NCBI GenBank assembly: GCA_933207985.1
Contig: OW240914.1
Span: forward strand, 291,939,712-292,003,711
Direction of reading: 5' to 3'
DNA: 64,000 bases
Source: Pelobates cultripes
Taxonomy: Eukaryota > Chordata > Amphibia > Anura > Pelobatidae
Every line of letters begins with the position of its first letter. Within the stretch, counting starts at the first letter, position 1. Below, one piece after another: positions 1 to 10,892 of this stretch. Below the pieces are notes generated by a model. That model saw only the letters and a list, made by a program, of their open reading frames with translations. It did not search any database and was not told the origin of the DNA. Position numbers and translations under genes: made by a program.

Positions 1-475
1 TGGAACTGATAGCAGGCTCTTTTGCTATCTACAGTCTGGCCAAACATCTCCCCAATCGGTTTATTCTCGTGTGGATGGACAATATCTCCACAGTTCAACA
101 GATCAATTGACTTTGAGAAGCATGGTCCTACGCCAGTTGCCAGCTTCTAACTTTCTTCAATTTGCTTCAAGATCAGGATTTCACAGTGGTAGACACCTTC
201 ATGCAGGTTTAGCTACTTAAGGTAGTGAATGACTGCAAGCGTACTACATCATATTCGACTACAAAGAGTGTCACTCCTTCTGATCATCCTGCTCTGGGAC
301 AGCCAAGCTGCGTTTCTGGATATATTAGAATTGACTTACCAAGACTCCCTGTTAATTCTGTCGTTTCAACTTCCTCTTACCAAACCGCAAAGGAATCAAT
401 ATGCTCTTATTTTCCATGACCGCCTACATCTGGTGGCTTAGGCACTTTCGGCGGGGTCCCAGGAATACGAATATG
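1..475 (+). mobile_element. DIRS-like retrotransposon remnant (degraded)
   Basis: The first frame reads ELIAGSFAIYSLAKHL and WMDNIST, resembling the RNase H region of DIRS-like elements of amphibians; it is soon broken by stops. The following 250 bases keep short open stretches typical of an eroded ORF. Truncated at the window edge and by the LTR-like sequence at 480. Confidence 0.45.
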
Positions 476-479
476 CTAG

Positions 480-1000
480 TGTCAGGATGGGGCTGTGGCC
501 CAACACGCAGAATCAAGTCAAACACAAACACAAAGTGTAGGCTAAAGTTGATAATCGTATTACTGGGCCTTAGAATTGTTGGATTTAACGTATAAAGAAT
601 AGTCAGAAACAAAGTGGAAATCAGGGACACAGACATGAGCATAAACAAGATAAAGCCAAAGAAATAGGGATATTTGCAAAAATAGAAAAAGAAACCGCAC
701 TCAATTCACTACAAACACAGGGTGCTTAACGGAACCAAGGGTCCGCACAAGCCGATAAGATAATAGATACCAGTATTAGAGAGAAGATCCAGGCACTCCA
801 ATGTGCTCAGACACCTTTATTAGAACATGTGAAACACTACAACAATTTGACCCCAAATGCCCAGCAAATTGGCCAGAAAGGGTCCTATAACCCCAGAACG
901 TGCGTGCATGTCAAAAAAGAGAGGCGCTGTGGATTAGGTGAGTGACCTCTCTCTCCTGCAGCGTGACCGCACTGATCTGGTGCAGTCACATAGCTGTGCC
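480..1000 (+). mobile_element. LTR-like fragment, 5' end TGTCAGGA
   Basis: Begins TGTCAGGATGG and shares GGATTTAACGTA...AAGAATAGTCAG with the solo LTR at 5472-5968, so it belongs to a related LTR family. The far end is not recognisable; the 1000 boundary is approximate. Confidence 0.45.
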
Positions 1001-2343
1001 TTATCAGGCACCTTTACACATGGGTCTCCTGGAGTGGTTGGTGCCTGGTAAGGGACATTGACTCCAGCAGTTCTAAACTTTTTATCCCACTTATTTTCTC
1101 TGGGGAGAACCTATCGTTCCGTCAATGTGATGTGGTTAGCTATCTATCTCAACTGCTCATATTCAAGGATTCCAGCAAGCCATGCCTCCCTGGAACGTAT
1201 AGGTCTCTGTGTGAGTAGTTACTATGCAATCAGCTATAGATGTAGGTATGTACTGGATGCTGAATAAAAAGTTAACTGAAAGCCAAGTTTCAGAGTCTAA
1301 GTAATATTTGGAGACAGTAACCTACACAAGGTAATAAACCCAGCACTGAATGTTATGATCGCGGCCACATGGGAAACATAACCGCTGGTGATGAGGATTT
1401 GTGATTGGATCCTACAATGGCTCTTATTATTATTATTGCCATTTATATAGCGCCAACAGATTCTGCAGCGCTTTACAATATTATGAGAGGGTGGATTTAA
1501 TTATAAATAGGACAATTACAAGAAAACTTACAGGAACGATAGGCTGAAGAGGATCCTGCTCAAATGAGCTTACAGTCTTTAGCACCTTGACTGTGTTTGG
1601 ACCAGACACACCGAAAAATGGGACACGGGTTAAATTATGAGTTGTATTGTACAGCAATAGCACAGGTGCTAATAAACAAGTGACCGTTTTCCTGACAACT
1701 ATAGGTCCAATGACTAACAACACATTAAGGGATATTCTCTCAACAGACAAACCTATTGTTAAACCCCTGGCTGAACCAATCTCTGTATTATCTGAAAAAC
1801 TACCAAACTACTAAACCACTAGAGACAGCAGAACGGTTAACATTTTGCACATGCAAATAACTGCAGAATGAGAACATCAAAACTTATGTCAATGTTTTAA
1901 ATAAAGTAGCAAGTTCTACAGATATGGAGATTATTTGAACACTGCCTTGTGTGATATATTTGCGATTGGAATACTGGAATCTACAGTACACAACAGACTG
2001 TTAACAGAAGATGATTTGACATCAAAGTGAGTTATAAATATAGCTACAGTAATGAAATTTGCTACTAAAAATGCACAAATGCATCATGGCTCTGCTAAAG
2101 CAGCATGTGATAAGGAAGAAGTGGATATTTTTTGTACCAGTATGTGCCTAAATAAGCAACACCGACAACGTGACAACAAGTACCTCAAACAGCGTGTTAT
2201 AGATGTGTCTACAAAAGTTACAAGCAAATAACTTCAAGTTTAAGTAAAGCACCTGCTATGTATGTGAAAAGATGGCTCATACAAAAAGTGTATGCAAAAA
2301 TTCCTCAGATAGCAATAAGACACGGCATGCTTAAATTTTCATG
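1001..2343. other. Intergenic, mostly featureless; one dispersed repeat
   Basis: 1427-1590 carries a repeat with TTTATATAGCGCCAACAGATT and GCAGCGCTTTACA, common in frog DNA and seen again at about 14430-14590 and 42540-42640. The rest is AT-rich and shows no coding signal. Confidence 0.5.
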
Positions 2344-2424
2344 TTAACCCCTTAAGGACCAAACTTCTGGAAAAAAAAGGGAATCATGACATGTCACACA
2401 TGTCATGTGTCCTTAAGGGGTTAA
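2344..2424. mobile_element. Palindromic TTAA MITE, piggyBac-like (copy 1)
   Basis: Starts TTAACCCCTTAAGGACC and ends GTCCTTAAGGGGTTAA, an inverted-repeat element bounded by TTAA. piggyBac transposons duplicate TTAA and start with CCC, hence the assignment. Same family as 7290-7370 and 22243-22313. Confidence 0.65.
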
Positions 2425-2428
2425 ACCC

Positions 2429-2700
2429 TTAAAGCGGCACTGTCACCATCTGGGGATTTTGGTGAATTAAAGATTTACTTACCTGAACCTGTTCCTAGTG
2501 GGTGCTGCCATTTTGTTCCGATGTGTCCACTTGAGCTCTGACATCATTGCAAATGTTTTAGATGGGCAAGTATGAGTGTTAACAATATTGGAAATTTGAC
2601 TCAGTTACAGTCTGCTGTATGTATGTATGTCTGGAAGTCTTATCAGGGTATATACCTCTGTGGTGAGCAAGTGTCTCCTCTTGAAGCTTCAGATTGGAGA
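2429..2700. repeat. T2-like MITE fragment and adjacent unclassified repeat
   Basis: CTTAAAGCGGCACTGTCACC is a derivative of the TTAAAGG-type terminus; the opposite end is lost. Confidence 0.35.
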
Positions 2701-3119
2701 TCTGGAGAAGAGGAAGGGTGTTGCCAGTCCTGATTTTGTACACACCAGCAGATTTGCCTGCTGACTGAAGATTTTGGGAGTATCAGCTCAGGTGTGGTTC
2801 TGCTGGAGAAAGCTGCTTCTTCTAACAGTCAGGGGAACTGCTCCTCTACTATGCAGGGGCAGACTGGAAACAGAAAGCAGCCCTGGAAAAAAAATAATTC
2901 CAGCCCTCTGATTCATTGTGTCACATTGTATGCTTGTATTTTTTATATGTATGTGCTTTGGAAGACTTTTGCTCCAGATGATCGATTTCGCTCCAGCTGA
3001 TCCATGGGTGTTATAGTGCTGCAAATGGGATAGACAACAGGTGGAAATTATAGGAAATTAGCAAGACACCCCCAATAAAGGAGTGGTTCTGCAGGTGGTG
3101 ACCACAGACCACTTCTCAG

Positions 3120-3985
3120 TTCCTATGCTTCCTGGCTGATGTTTTGGTTACTTTTGAATGCTGGCCGTGCTTTCACTCTAGTGGTAGCATGAGACGGAGT
3201 CTACAACCCACACAAGTGGCTCGGGTAGTGCAGCTCATCCAGGATGGAGCTGTGGCAAGAAGGTTTGCTGTGTATGTCAGTATAGTGTCCAGAGCATGGA
3301 GGTGCTACCAGGAGACAGGCCAGTACTTCAGGAGCCGTGGAGGTGGCCGTAGGAAGGCAACAACCCAGCAGCAGGGCCGCTACCTCCGCCTTTGTGCAAG
3401 GAGGAACAGGATGAGCACTGCCAGAGCCCTGAAAAATGACCTCCAGCAGTCCACAAATGTGCATTTGTCTGCTCAAACTGTCAGAAACAGACTCCATGAG
3501 GGTGGTATGAGGGCCTGACGACAACAGGTGGGGGTTGTGCTTACAGCCCAACACCTTGCAGGACGTTTGGCATTTGCCAGAGAACACCAAGATTGGCATA
3601 TTCGCCACTGGCGCCCTGTACTCTTCACAGATCAAAGCAGGTTCACACTGAGCACATGTGCCAGACGTGACAGAGTCTGGAGACACCGTGGAGGATGTTC
3701 TGCTGCCTGCAACATCCTCCAGCATGACCGGTTTGGCAGTGGGTCAGTAATGGTGTGGGGTGGCATTTCTTTGGGGGGGCCGAACAGCCCTCCATGTGCT
3801 CGCCAGAGGTAGCCTGACAGCCATTAGGTACCGAGATGAGATCCTCAGACCCCTTGTGAGACCATATGGTGGTGCGGTTGGCCCTGGGTGGCAGGAACAG
3901 GGGACAAAGGGACTGGAGGTCCGTTTCTGCAATACGACTCCTGGGAGGGGACACTGTCATGTGTGGTGTACGCCTGTTGCATGGG
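3120..3985 (+). pseudogene. Tc1/mariner-like transposase relic
   Basis: Two frames together give a decayed Tc1-type transposase. 3189-3518 encodes the N-terminal paired-like HTH ([20 protein letters not shown], then [11 protein letters not shown] and [10 protein letters not shown]). 3528-3775 continues with VLFTDQSRFTLS, where the Asp is the first catalytic residue of the DDE triad and the usual TDESRF reads TDQSRF, then GSGSVMVWGGIS with flanking residues. A frameshift near 3775 shifts the remainder (RTALHVLARGSLTAIRYRDE). The third catalytic acid region is not recognisable, so the copy is inactive. Confidence 0.85.
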
Positions 3986-4675
3986 GTTTTACATAAAAGC
4001 TGAGTGTGGGAAATAAAGTGTTGTTGTACCTCCAGATCTGTGTCTTGTCCAGTTACTGGGGGAAAATGGGTCTCTTTACACTTTACATGGTTCCTGTTGC
4101 TGAAGGAAGGGAATTAGCAGCGATAACCATTCGGTATACCAGGCGGTCCGCTACAACTGGTGGCAAGCGGTGGGATTGCACTTCCCAGCCAAACAGAGCC
4201 AGTGTTTGTGCACCGAACAGGCCCATGGACTATACAACGTTAAGGAAGCAAGCCTTACAAGATTTAGTAGTAGCCAGAGGGCCATCGGCCAGCACTCGCA
4301 ACAAGGCTGAGCTGATCGCCACCCTCATGGAGGACGACCGGCTAAACAATGAGGCAGCTGCACCACAACCTGAGAGTGAAAAGGGATGCTCTGCGCCAAG
4401 AAGTGGCTTGGCGCCTGGAGCTGTTGAAAGAGACTCCCTCAGAAGAAACCATGACTAAGATTCTCTCCGAGGCACAAGCATATGTACTGGCGCAAAAGAA
4501 TGGAGCAAACCCCATGCAATCCGATGAACGATGTGAGGGAGAAAGACCCCTGGGAAGCCCTGCAGCCCCGGCAAAGAAGCACAAGTTACCCTTCGACGCC
4601 TTCAAGGATTTCAAGGATGCAGAGAAGGGACACAGACTGAAGCCACTCCTCCAGACAGCACTACTTCAGGGCCGG
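3986..4675 (+). mobile_element. Ty3/gypsy-like element fragment: LTR end, primer-binding region and gag start
   Basis: AATAAAGTGTTGTTGT at 4012 looks like the R/U5 part of an LTR. TGGTGGCAAGCGGTGGGATT at 4159-4178 resembles the leader after the 5' LTR of frog gypsy elements. From 4226 an ORF reads MDYTTLRKQALQDLV...TRNKAELIATLMED, a SAP-like gag N-terminus typical of these elements. The gag stops abruptly near 4675, where unrelated sequence with an hAT-type end begins. Confidence 0.6.
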
Positions 4676-4879
4676 GACTTCAGCTCCTCTCCCGCGATTC
4701 GTGCGCCTAGTGCGCACACCTTGTTTTGCCGTGCGGAGCAGCGAGACTTAAAAACAGTTTGGGGGCGCACACGCTCGACGCATTATTGGCAAGGTTAGAT
4801 GCCGATACCGATAACTTAGGAAAACGTGAATGTCGGCCGATAATATCGGTTAATCCGATAATCGGTCGATCCCTAGCAG
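4676..4879 (+). mobile_element. hAT-like non-autonomous element, 3' part
   Basis: Ends in GCCGATAATATCGG, GATAATCGGTCGATCCCTA, the same terminus as the complete element at 23564-25113. The 5' end with its inverted repeat is missing, so this is a truncated or rearranged copy lying between the gag and integrase parts of the gypsy-like element. Confidence 0.6.
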
Positions 4880-5466
4880 TCGCTCTGAACAACATTCAGG
4901 CTGAGACTGTGGCCAAAGCCCTGATGCGAGAGTTCTCCAGGATGAGTTTTCCCTGGGAGATAATCTCGGATCGTGGCACTCAGTTTACTGCCGAGATGAC
5001 CAACCAGCTGTGGCATTAAACCAATCTTAAGCACACCACCCCCAAACTAACGGTTTGTGCGAGCACTTCAATGGCACGTTGAAGCAAATGCTCCGTACCA
5101 GAGACTCACAGAGACTGGGAGAGTCTCACATCTCCTGTTCGCATATCGGGAGGTGACACAGGAACCCACAGGACTCTCCCCACTCCCCTCTGGACTGGTG
5201 GGGGTTATCCCAGTCCCCGTTGGCGCATCTTACCTTCCCGTTACATCTATCTTTCAGTCTGAAGATCCAGGGGCCACGTGGTGAGTCCATAATGGAGAGC
5301 TGGGATTGGTGGAAAACGCTTTAAGGTGAGATTTGATGAAGTCTGTGAAAGGTTCTGGTTCTAAGCAGCAGACCTCCCTCATCACTCTAAGAGACATGTC
5401 GGAGGTACAGGTGGTTGAGGTGGGGAACCATGGGGAGTTGCATCCCTCCCGAAGTCCACCTGCCCG
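4880..5466 (+). pseudogene. Ty3/gypsy-like integrase fragment
   Basis: The frame at 4881-5017 reads TVAKALMREFSRMSFPWEII and SDRGTQFTAEM, the retroviral-type integrase core around its second catalytic Asp (SDRGTQF). A stop follows LWH at 5018, and further matches (NGLCEHFNGTLKQML) appear in another frame from about 5045. Broken by several frameshifts; the reverse transcriptase and RNase H between gag and here are absent. Confidence 0.8.
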
Positions 5467-5471
5467 GAGGG

Positions 5472-5968
5472 TGTCAGGATTACAGAATGATCCAGCACGT
5501 AGAATTGTGTAACACAGAGGACTGATAGGTAACGTATACCTGACCTTAGAATGGCCGGACTAACGTACCAAAGAATAGTCAGGAATAGCCAAGGTCAAGG
5601 GAAACAGAAAGAGACACAACGATAAGAAAAAACCAGGAGTCAGGGATGCCAGAAAACAGGGAAGTCAAAAACAATGCAAAAGTCAAATAACCAGAATTAC
5701 CAGAATCAATAACGCGATCTCGGACAACCACAAGGGAAACCACGACAGGGCACTGAGCAGGATGAGAACTGGGCCTAAATACCCCTCCCCTAGGTCTGAT
5801 AGACTATAACCGGCCTTTGACCCCAAAGGCAGTTACCAGGTTTCCATTTGCATAATTGCTGCTCAGCATTAACCCTTCTGTGGACTTGGTTGCTGCTCGG
5901 CACAACTTTTCCTTTGTGGACAGTAAATGTCATGGACCACATTTTTATAAGCGGATGAATATGTGACA
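5472..5968. mobile_element. Solo LTR, 497 bp, with 5-bp target duplication GAGGG
   Basis: Begins TGTCAGGATTACAG and ends GAATATGTGACA, giving the terminal TGTCA/TGACA inverted repeat of LTRs. GAGGG occurs immediately before (5467-5471) and immediately after (5969-5973). No internal retroelement region remains, so it is a solo LTR, inserted into older gypsy-derived sequence. Confidence 0.82.
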
Positions 5969-5973
5969 GAGGG

Positions 5974-6300
5974 CTCTTCATGCTAAGGAGTTCGTGCGGA
6001 CTCATGATTCCGCAACCAGGAGTGAGCGAATCCTTGGACACAGGGCTACAACCCTCATCAAGGCCTGGGCTCAAGGTGATGAGCGGTTCTGGTGCAATGG
6101 GACTTACCTGGCTATCGCTTGTCTTACTCTGCAACACATGGAGAGGACTCCTGAAGAGCTTGTGACATCGAGAGAGTTGATCCTTGAGGGTTCTATGAAA
6201 TGCCAACCCCTACCAACTACGCTTGAGAGCATGAAGCATCAATCCACAACCATGGACAATGCTCTGCCCGTGGTGGACATAGGGTGAACGAAGACACTGA
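5974..6300 (+). pseudogene. Unrecognised ORF remnant next to the solo LTR
   Basis: An open frame of about 97 codons (RTHDSATRSERILGHRATTL, EGSMKCQPLP) in a retroelement context. I do not recognise the family; it may be part of the element the LTR inserted into. No start or splice signals support a host gene. Confidence 0.3.
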
Positions 6301-7289
6301 GTCACAACTGAGTCTCCGATCACAAACCCCCCCTAATGCCCTGGGGTTAAAGGGCATAGTAAACGATGGAGCACCGCTCCCAATACCACTAGCTTATGGA
6401 AGTCACATCGCCACGCTAAGCAGCCATATTGGGCTAAACCTTGTATATACATAGACGCCCACGCTCCACATCACACTCCATCTAAAAATAGAGGACTTCA
6501 TGACACCCAGCCCTTACATCATGACACAACCTAATCGACTCGACCACTCAAAGGGAGGTGGCTTAAAAGCCCAAACCCTGTACCAGTGACACACTAATCA
6601 CCCAGGTGCTGAACCATTGCACCGCTCTCCTTAGTCTCCACACACACCCATGGTAAAGGCGGTCGACTCGTTACAACCAATCAGCCCGTTAACAAAAATG
6701 TGCATTGTTTGTTTTAGCTAAATTGCAAAATGTTTGGAGTACAGTTATCTTGCTATATTTTATGCATATGCTGTTGTGGCAAACCCAGACAAGTATGTAT
6801 CTCTAATAATGCATTGAAAAATAAATAATTTTTTAAAAATCATGGGAGGTGTAGTCCAAAACATCCGGAGTGCCAAAGGTTGCCTATGCCTGCCCTAGTT
6901 CATATTTTGATATGATGAGCTGCTGTAATGCTTTAAAATGAGTCTAGCCTTCTAGTTTGAAAAAAAATAAAAATCTAAATTGACTTTCTCTTTAAACTTC
7001 ACATACCTGATAGAAGTATACCTGAGGGTATTGCTGTACCTAGAATAAGTAGCTAAGCAACATATTAAATATTATACTGCAGTAATCAGCAGGAATGTTA
7101 CAAAATACAAATCAAATAATAAACGTGTGTGTAAAAAAAGTAATGAAAAAAGTTGATAACCACTACAGCTGTGATGAAAAAATCAACGCACAAGAATGTT
7201 GAAAATATATGATTTTAAACGGGTAATTAAAAATGAAGAACAGCTAAAATATTCTAAATTGAGACAAACGCCAAGAATCAAAATACGGT
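6301..7289. other. Intergenic, AT-rich; no gene seen
   Basis: 6840-6900 (GGGAGGTGTAGTCC, GAGTGCCAAAGGTTGCC) is one end of the dispersed hAT-type MITE family represented intact at 12007-12115. Otherwise nothing recognised. Confidence 0.45.
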
Positions 7290-7370
7290 TTAACCACTTA
7301 AGGACACATGACAAGTGTGACATGTCATGATTCCCTTTTATTACAGAAGTTTTGGTCCTTAAGGGGTTAA
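7290..7370. mobile_element. Palindromic TTAA MITE, piggyBac-like (copy 2)
   Basis: TTAACCACTTAAGGACACAT to GGTCCTTAAGGGGTTAA, bounded by TTAA, in the opposite orientation to copy 1. Confidence 0.65.
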
Positions 7371-8254
7371 AAAACTAAAATGGGTTTATCTCAAACTTGT
7401 TCCTTCAACATCCACATATAGTTATACCTTGCTATGGTATACAAAGGGGGTATAGATTTACACAGAAGATAAAGCGAAGTCCAATTGTTGAGGTTGGCAT
7501 GCATCAGTTTTAGAAAATACGAAGAAAAACTGCAACATGTATGTGAAAAAGCAAAGAATTTATGAGACAAGCCAATTACTCTATTAAAATTCAACCTTTA
7601 AAGGGTTTATCTGGGGCTTGTCTTGGTACATTTGACCCAATAATTTTAAAAGTTACTCTCCTTTTCATCTGTTCCGCGGAGTTGTTTAGTGGGTTACCCT
7701 CTTGCTGCAAGCAGACCACTCCAACTTCAGAATGAAAAGCTCCAATCAGTAGTATTTCAATCTGGTCACAGATCTACCTTAATTCACTTTCAGCCTAGAA
7801 TGGTTTCAACTGCTTTTTAAATTGATGGCAGCCATAATGTTTATGAGTATACAAATAAAAGTGAGTAAATTGTACACAATAAATTTATACACAGAAATGG
7901 AGTAAAAATGATGATGCAATCTACAAAAGAAAGGAACAAACACACATAGTGTTTTCTGCAAATCACAATATTCCAAAGTATATGTGTGGAATATAACTCA
8001 CAAGAGTAGAGAAATATTAGGCTCTATATAGAAGATTCCAAAGGTGCCTCTACAAGTTTGGATGATTACTCAGATCAGGACCACAAGATCTCAGGGTGCA
8101 GCAATCGATTCCAAACTTTAGTGTATAAAACTAATTAAAAACAAATAAAATATGTAGGAAACAAAAGTACTAATAAGCAGTGTAAAATAGCAGCCCAAAG
8201 GCTCAGACATAAGTCACCACGTAAGTAGTCCACAGTATAGTCCCAAAGTGTATA
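7371..8254. other. Intergenic, no gene seen
   Basis: AT-rich; short open frames only, without family resemblance or splice context. Confidence 0.4.
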
Positions 8255-8462
8255 GTGCAAATGTGTTTCAACTTCAAAAGGAGTCTTCTTCAGTGCTAAC
8301 CAGCATCCGTAAATGCATTTCAGCTCCATAAGGAATCTTCTTCAGTGCTAACCAGCATCCGTAAATGCATTTCAGCTCCATAAGGAATCTTCTTCAGTGC
8401 TAACCAGCATCCCTGAACGTGTTTCAACTCCTAACTAAGTCTTTTTCAGTGCTAATCAGCAC
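8255..8462. repeat. 52-bp tandem repeat, about 4 copies
   Basis: The marker CAGTGCTAACCAGCATCC starts at 8291, 8343 and 8395, with a diverged fourth copy at 8447, giving a constant 52-bp period. The middle copies are nearly identical, the outer ones diverged. Confidence 0.85.
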
Positions 8463-9587
8463 TATTATTGGTATAATGTTGATGAGTGTGCACCATTTAG
8501 AGAATCTGGCTGTGTTTTAGCATGGGTTGAGCTGAACACCCAGCTTGCACAGTCTTAACTAGGATCTGGCTTTCTCCAGGGAGGAGAGAGAGCCTTCCCT
8601 ATTATGTGCGTGGTGTTCGTACACCAGACAAACAAAATAGACAAAATTAAACTAAGCAACCTGGTACTAAGTATTTTGGGCTGCTGAAATGCTCTGTGCA
8701 TGGTCCCAGGGTCCTGACATCATTCAGCACTGTGCAAACTCTAATGTTTCACTCTCATGTTAAGTGTGATGGGGACATTTCCTTGGTGTCCCCAGAACAT
8801 GGGACAGCCTCGTACTGGACTTCCTCATGGAATCTCAAGTATTCTCCTCCCAATGTCCACAATTTCACTCTTTTACTTTTGGCAATAGACTTTTTATTTT
8901 TTTCATTATCTGGTAGGGCGTTACACTAAATGCCCCCTATGGATGAGCCACCACTGGTCTTGCCAAAACTGGGACTGCTTGAAGGAATGCACTTATTAAG
9001 GCAGTTGACGCACTTTGTAGTGGTTATGGTATTAGTATGCTGCGGGGTCTGTCCATTTTTTTGTGCTTAGCCTACAAATGCAAACAAAATATGGACAGAA
9101 AATACAAAATGGCAAGAGAGGGGTCATGCCACAAATGCGTGGGTGATTCCCCATTCTTTGCTAAACAACTCAAAAATTGATTTACATAGAACTAGGAGAC
9201 TGAGCCCATAGCCTACTAGCACCATAACCATCACAACAGGCTGTAGACTTTATCATGCTTTTGCCAATGATCTAAGCTCTGTATTGGTAACATAAGCTCC
9301 TACGAAGGAACTTCTGGGTCTCAGAAGATTGTAGTGGAGCCAGGGAGTGGCACTTGGGGGAAGCTGTTCAATAGGGGGGCACCAGAACAATCCTGGCACC
9401 ATGACCTCTACAGTGAGCTGCAACAGTTAGGATGCTTGGAGTGTTCCTTTAATTTATTGAAATTAATAAATTTTACTAGAAATATCCAACCTTCTCTGAG
9501 GCCTCAAGTACTTGTGACATTTATAAGCTACTGATGAAGATAAAAAAGAGAAGAAAAATAGGTGTGCCGTGGAAATGTTTCTCTCAT
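8463..9587. other. Intergenic, no gene seen
   Basis: Mixed composition with short open frames on both strands; nothing recognised. Confidence 0.4.
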
Positions 9588-9865
9588 TTAAAGGGACACT
9601 CCAGGCACTAAAACCACTACAGTGAATTTAACCTCGGGTTCTCCGGGTACTGCTCGCCACTTCTACTACAGCTCGATGAGAGCTGTGTCCAGTGCTACAA
9701 GGCCTTATTCATTGGCTGAGAGCAGAGAGATAACAGCTGTACTAGAGACAAGGAACGGCATCGGACTGACCCCAGGTAAGACAGTTTGCGTGCTAACTGG
9801 GCACCACCAGGATACTCATGACACCATAACCACTACAGTTCACTGTTTCAAGTGCTCCTTACAGT
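9588..9865. mobile_element. T2/Kolobok-like MITE, decayed
   Basis: Starts TTAAAGGGACACTCCAGGCA and contains CCATAACCACTACAG; the right end is degraded. Confidence 0.5.
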
Positions 9866-10101
9866 GTGTATCCTAATCCAAAAATTGTTGGAAACAATTG
9901 ATATAAAGTACGATATTTGGAGCAATAAGGAAAACATTTCAGTCATTGAAAGAAATATGTGTTGATGAAGCAATGAATGAACAATTGTTTGTAAAGTAAA
10001 TAAATATCAAGCACACCAAGGTATAAACCAAGCCTACACATCACACCTCAAATGTGTGGGAGCCTGGACTTCCTGTGTGACTCGTTTACAATTCCGATTA
10101 A

Positions 10102-10410
10102 TTAAAGGGACAGTTTACGCATCGCATAGCACTATAACAACTTAATCGAAATGAAGTAGTTATGGTGACAGGACGCCTCGGGCGCGTTCTTAACTGACCG
10201 CTATCAGCCACTCCGCACTTCCTGAATCTGAAATTTCAACGCTAGAGGAAACTTCAGGGTTAAACCGTTAGAAAATGGTCTAAACGCTTTACGTTAAGAA
10301 TGTGCCTGGGGGTCAGGGGGGGGGGGCGGGCTCCTAGTACTATAACAACTTAATTTAGATGAAGTTGTTTTGGTGCCTGGCGTGCTCTTTTATCTCCAGC
10401 TTCCCTTTAA
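10102..10410. mobile_element. T2/Kolobok-like MITE upstream of the zfyve28-like promoter
   Basis: TTAAAGGGACAG at the left and CTTCCCTTTAA at the right, with internal repeats of ACTATAACAACTTAAT. TTAA ends plus TTAAAGGRR are the defining marks of the T2 MITEs described in Xenopus. Confidence 0.65.
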
Positions 10411-10519
10411 ATTAAATAGGGGATATGATTAACTTGAGAGATATTATTAATATTAAAACTAATTTACATATAAAACACTGCACAGTTGTTAGTGTGACAT
10501 GTGGTGCCTGAGGGGTTAA

Positions 10520-10850
10520 TGACTTGGATTTACCAGGGACCTCTCACGTGCTCAGTGAATGCTTGACGTCACGTTCCATTTCCTCAGGTAAATGCTCAGC
10601 TCAGCAGAACACCTGGCTCCTCCCCATCCCCCCACAGACAAGGCCCCGCCCCCTTCACACACACCTTTGGCTGTGGCGGTTACGTCACTGGTCCGCTGGC
10701 TGTAAAGACAGGTGAGGGCGGAGTCAGTCAGGAGGAGGAGGAGGGGGAGAGGCTGGGCTGGAAAGGAAGTGTCTCATACTCTCAGAGGCAGCCGGGCAGC
10801 TCGCACACGGAAAGCTGGAGGGTGACAGGCGGTGTGGTCGGGGCTGTAAC
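10520..10850 (+). promoter_or_regulatory. GC-rich promoter/5' UTR of the zfyve28-like gene
   Basis: A local rise in G+C and CpG against AT-rich surroundings, with CCCGCCCC-type boxes near 10642, purine-rich GGAGGAGGAGG at 10732-10745 and no obvious TATA box. It ends in the exon that contains the start codon at 10851. The exact transcription start cannot be placed. Confidence 0.65.
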
Positions 10851-10892
10851 ATGTTACCCTCAGCGGTGAGAAGGTGGCTGAACAGACCCAAG
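10851..10892 (+). CDS. zfyve28-like: zfyve28-like coding exon 1 (residues 1-14)
   Basis: Encodes [14 protein letters not shown], followed by the donor AAG|gtgagc, phase 0. The family start normally reads as a basic, Trp-containing stretch ending in KPK before the SDP motif, which fits. It is separated from exon 2 by a 9.8-kb intron, so its link to exon 2 rests on phase, family alignment and the promoter island. Confidence 0.85.

Noticed and set aside
3201..3725. 174-codon minus-strand frame
   Set aside because: Antisense shadow of the Tc1-like transposase relic.
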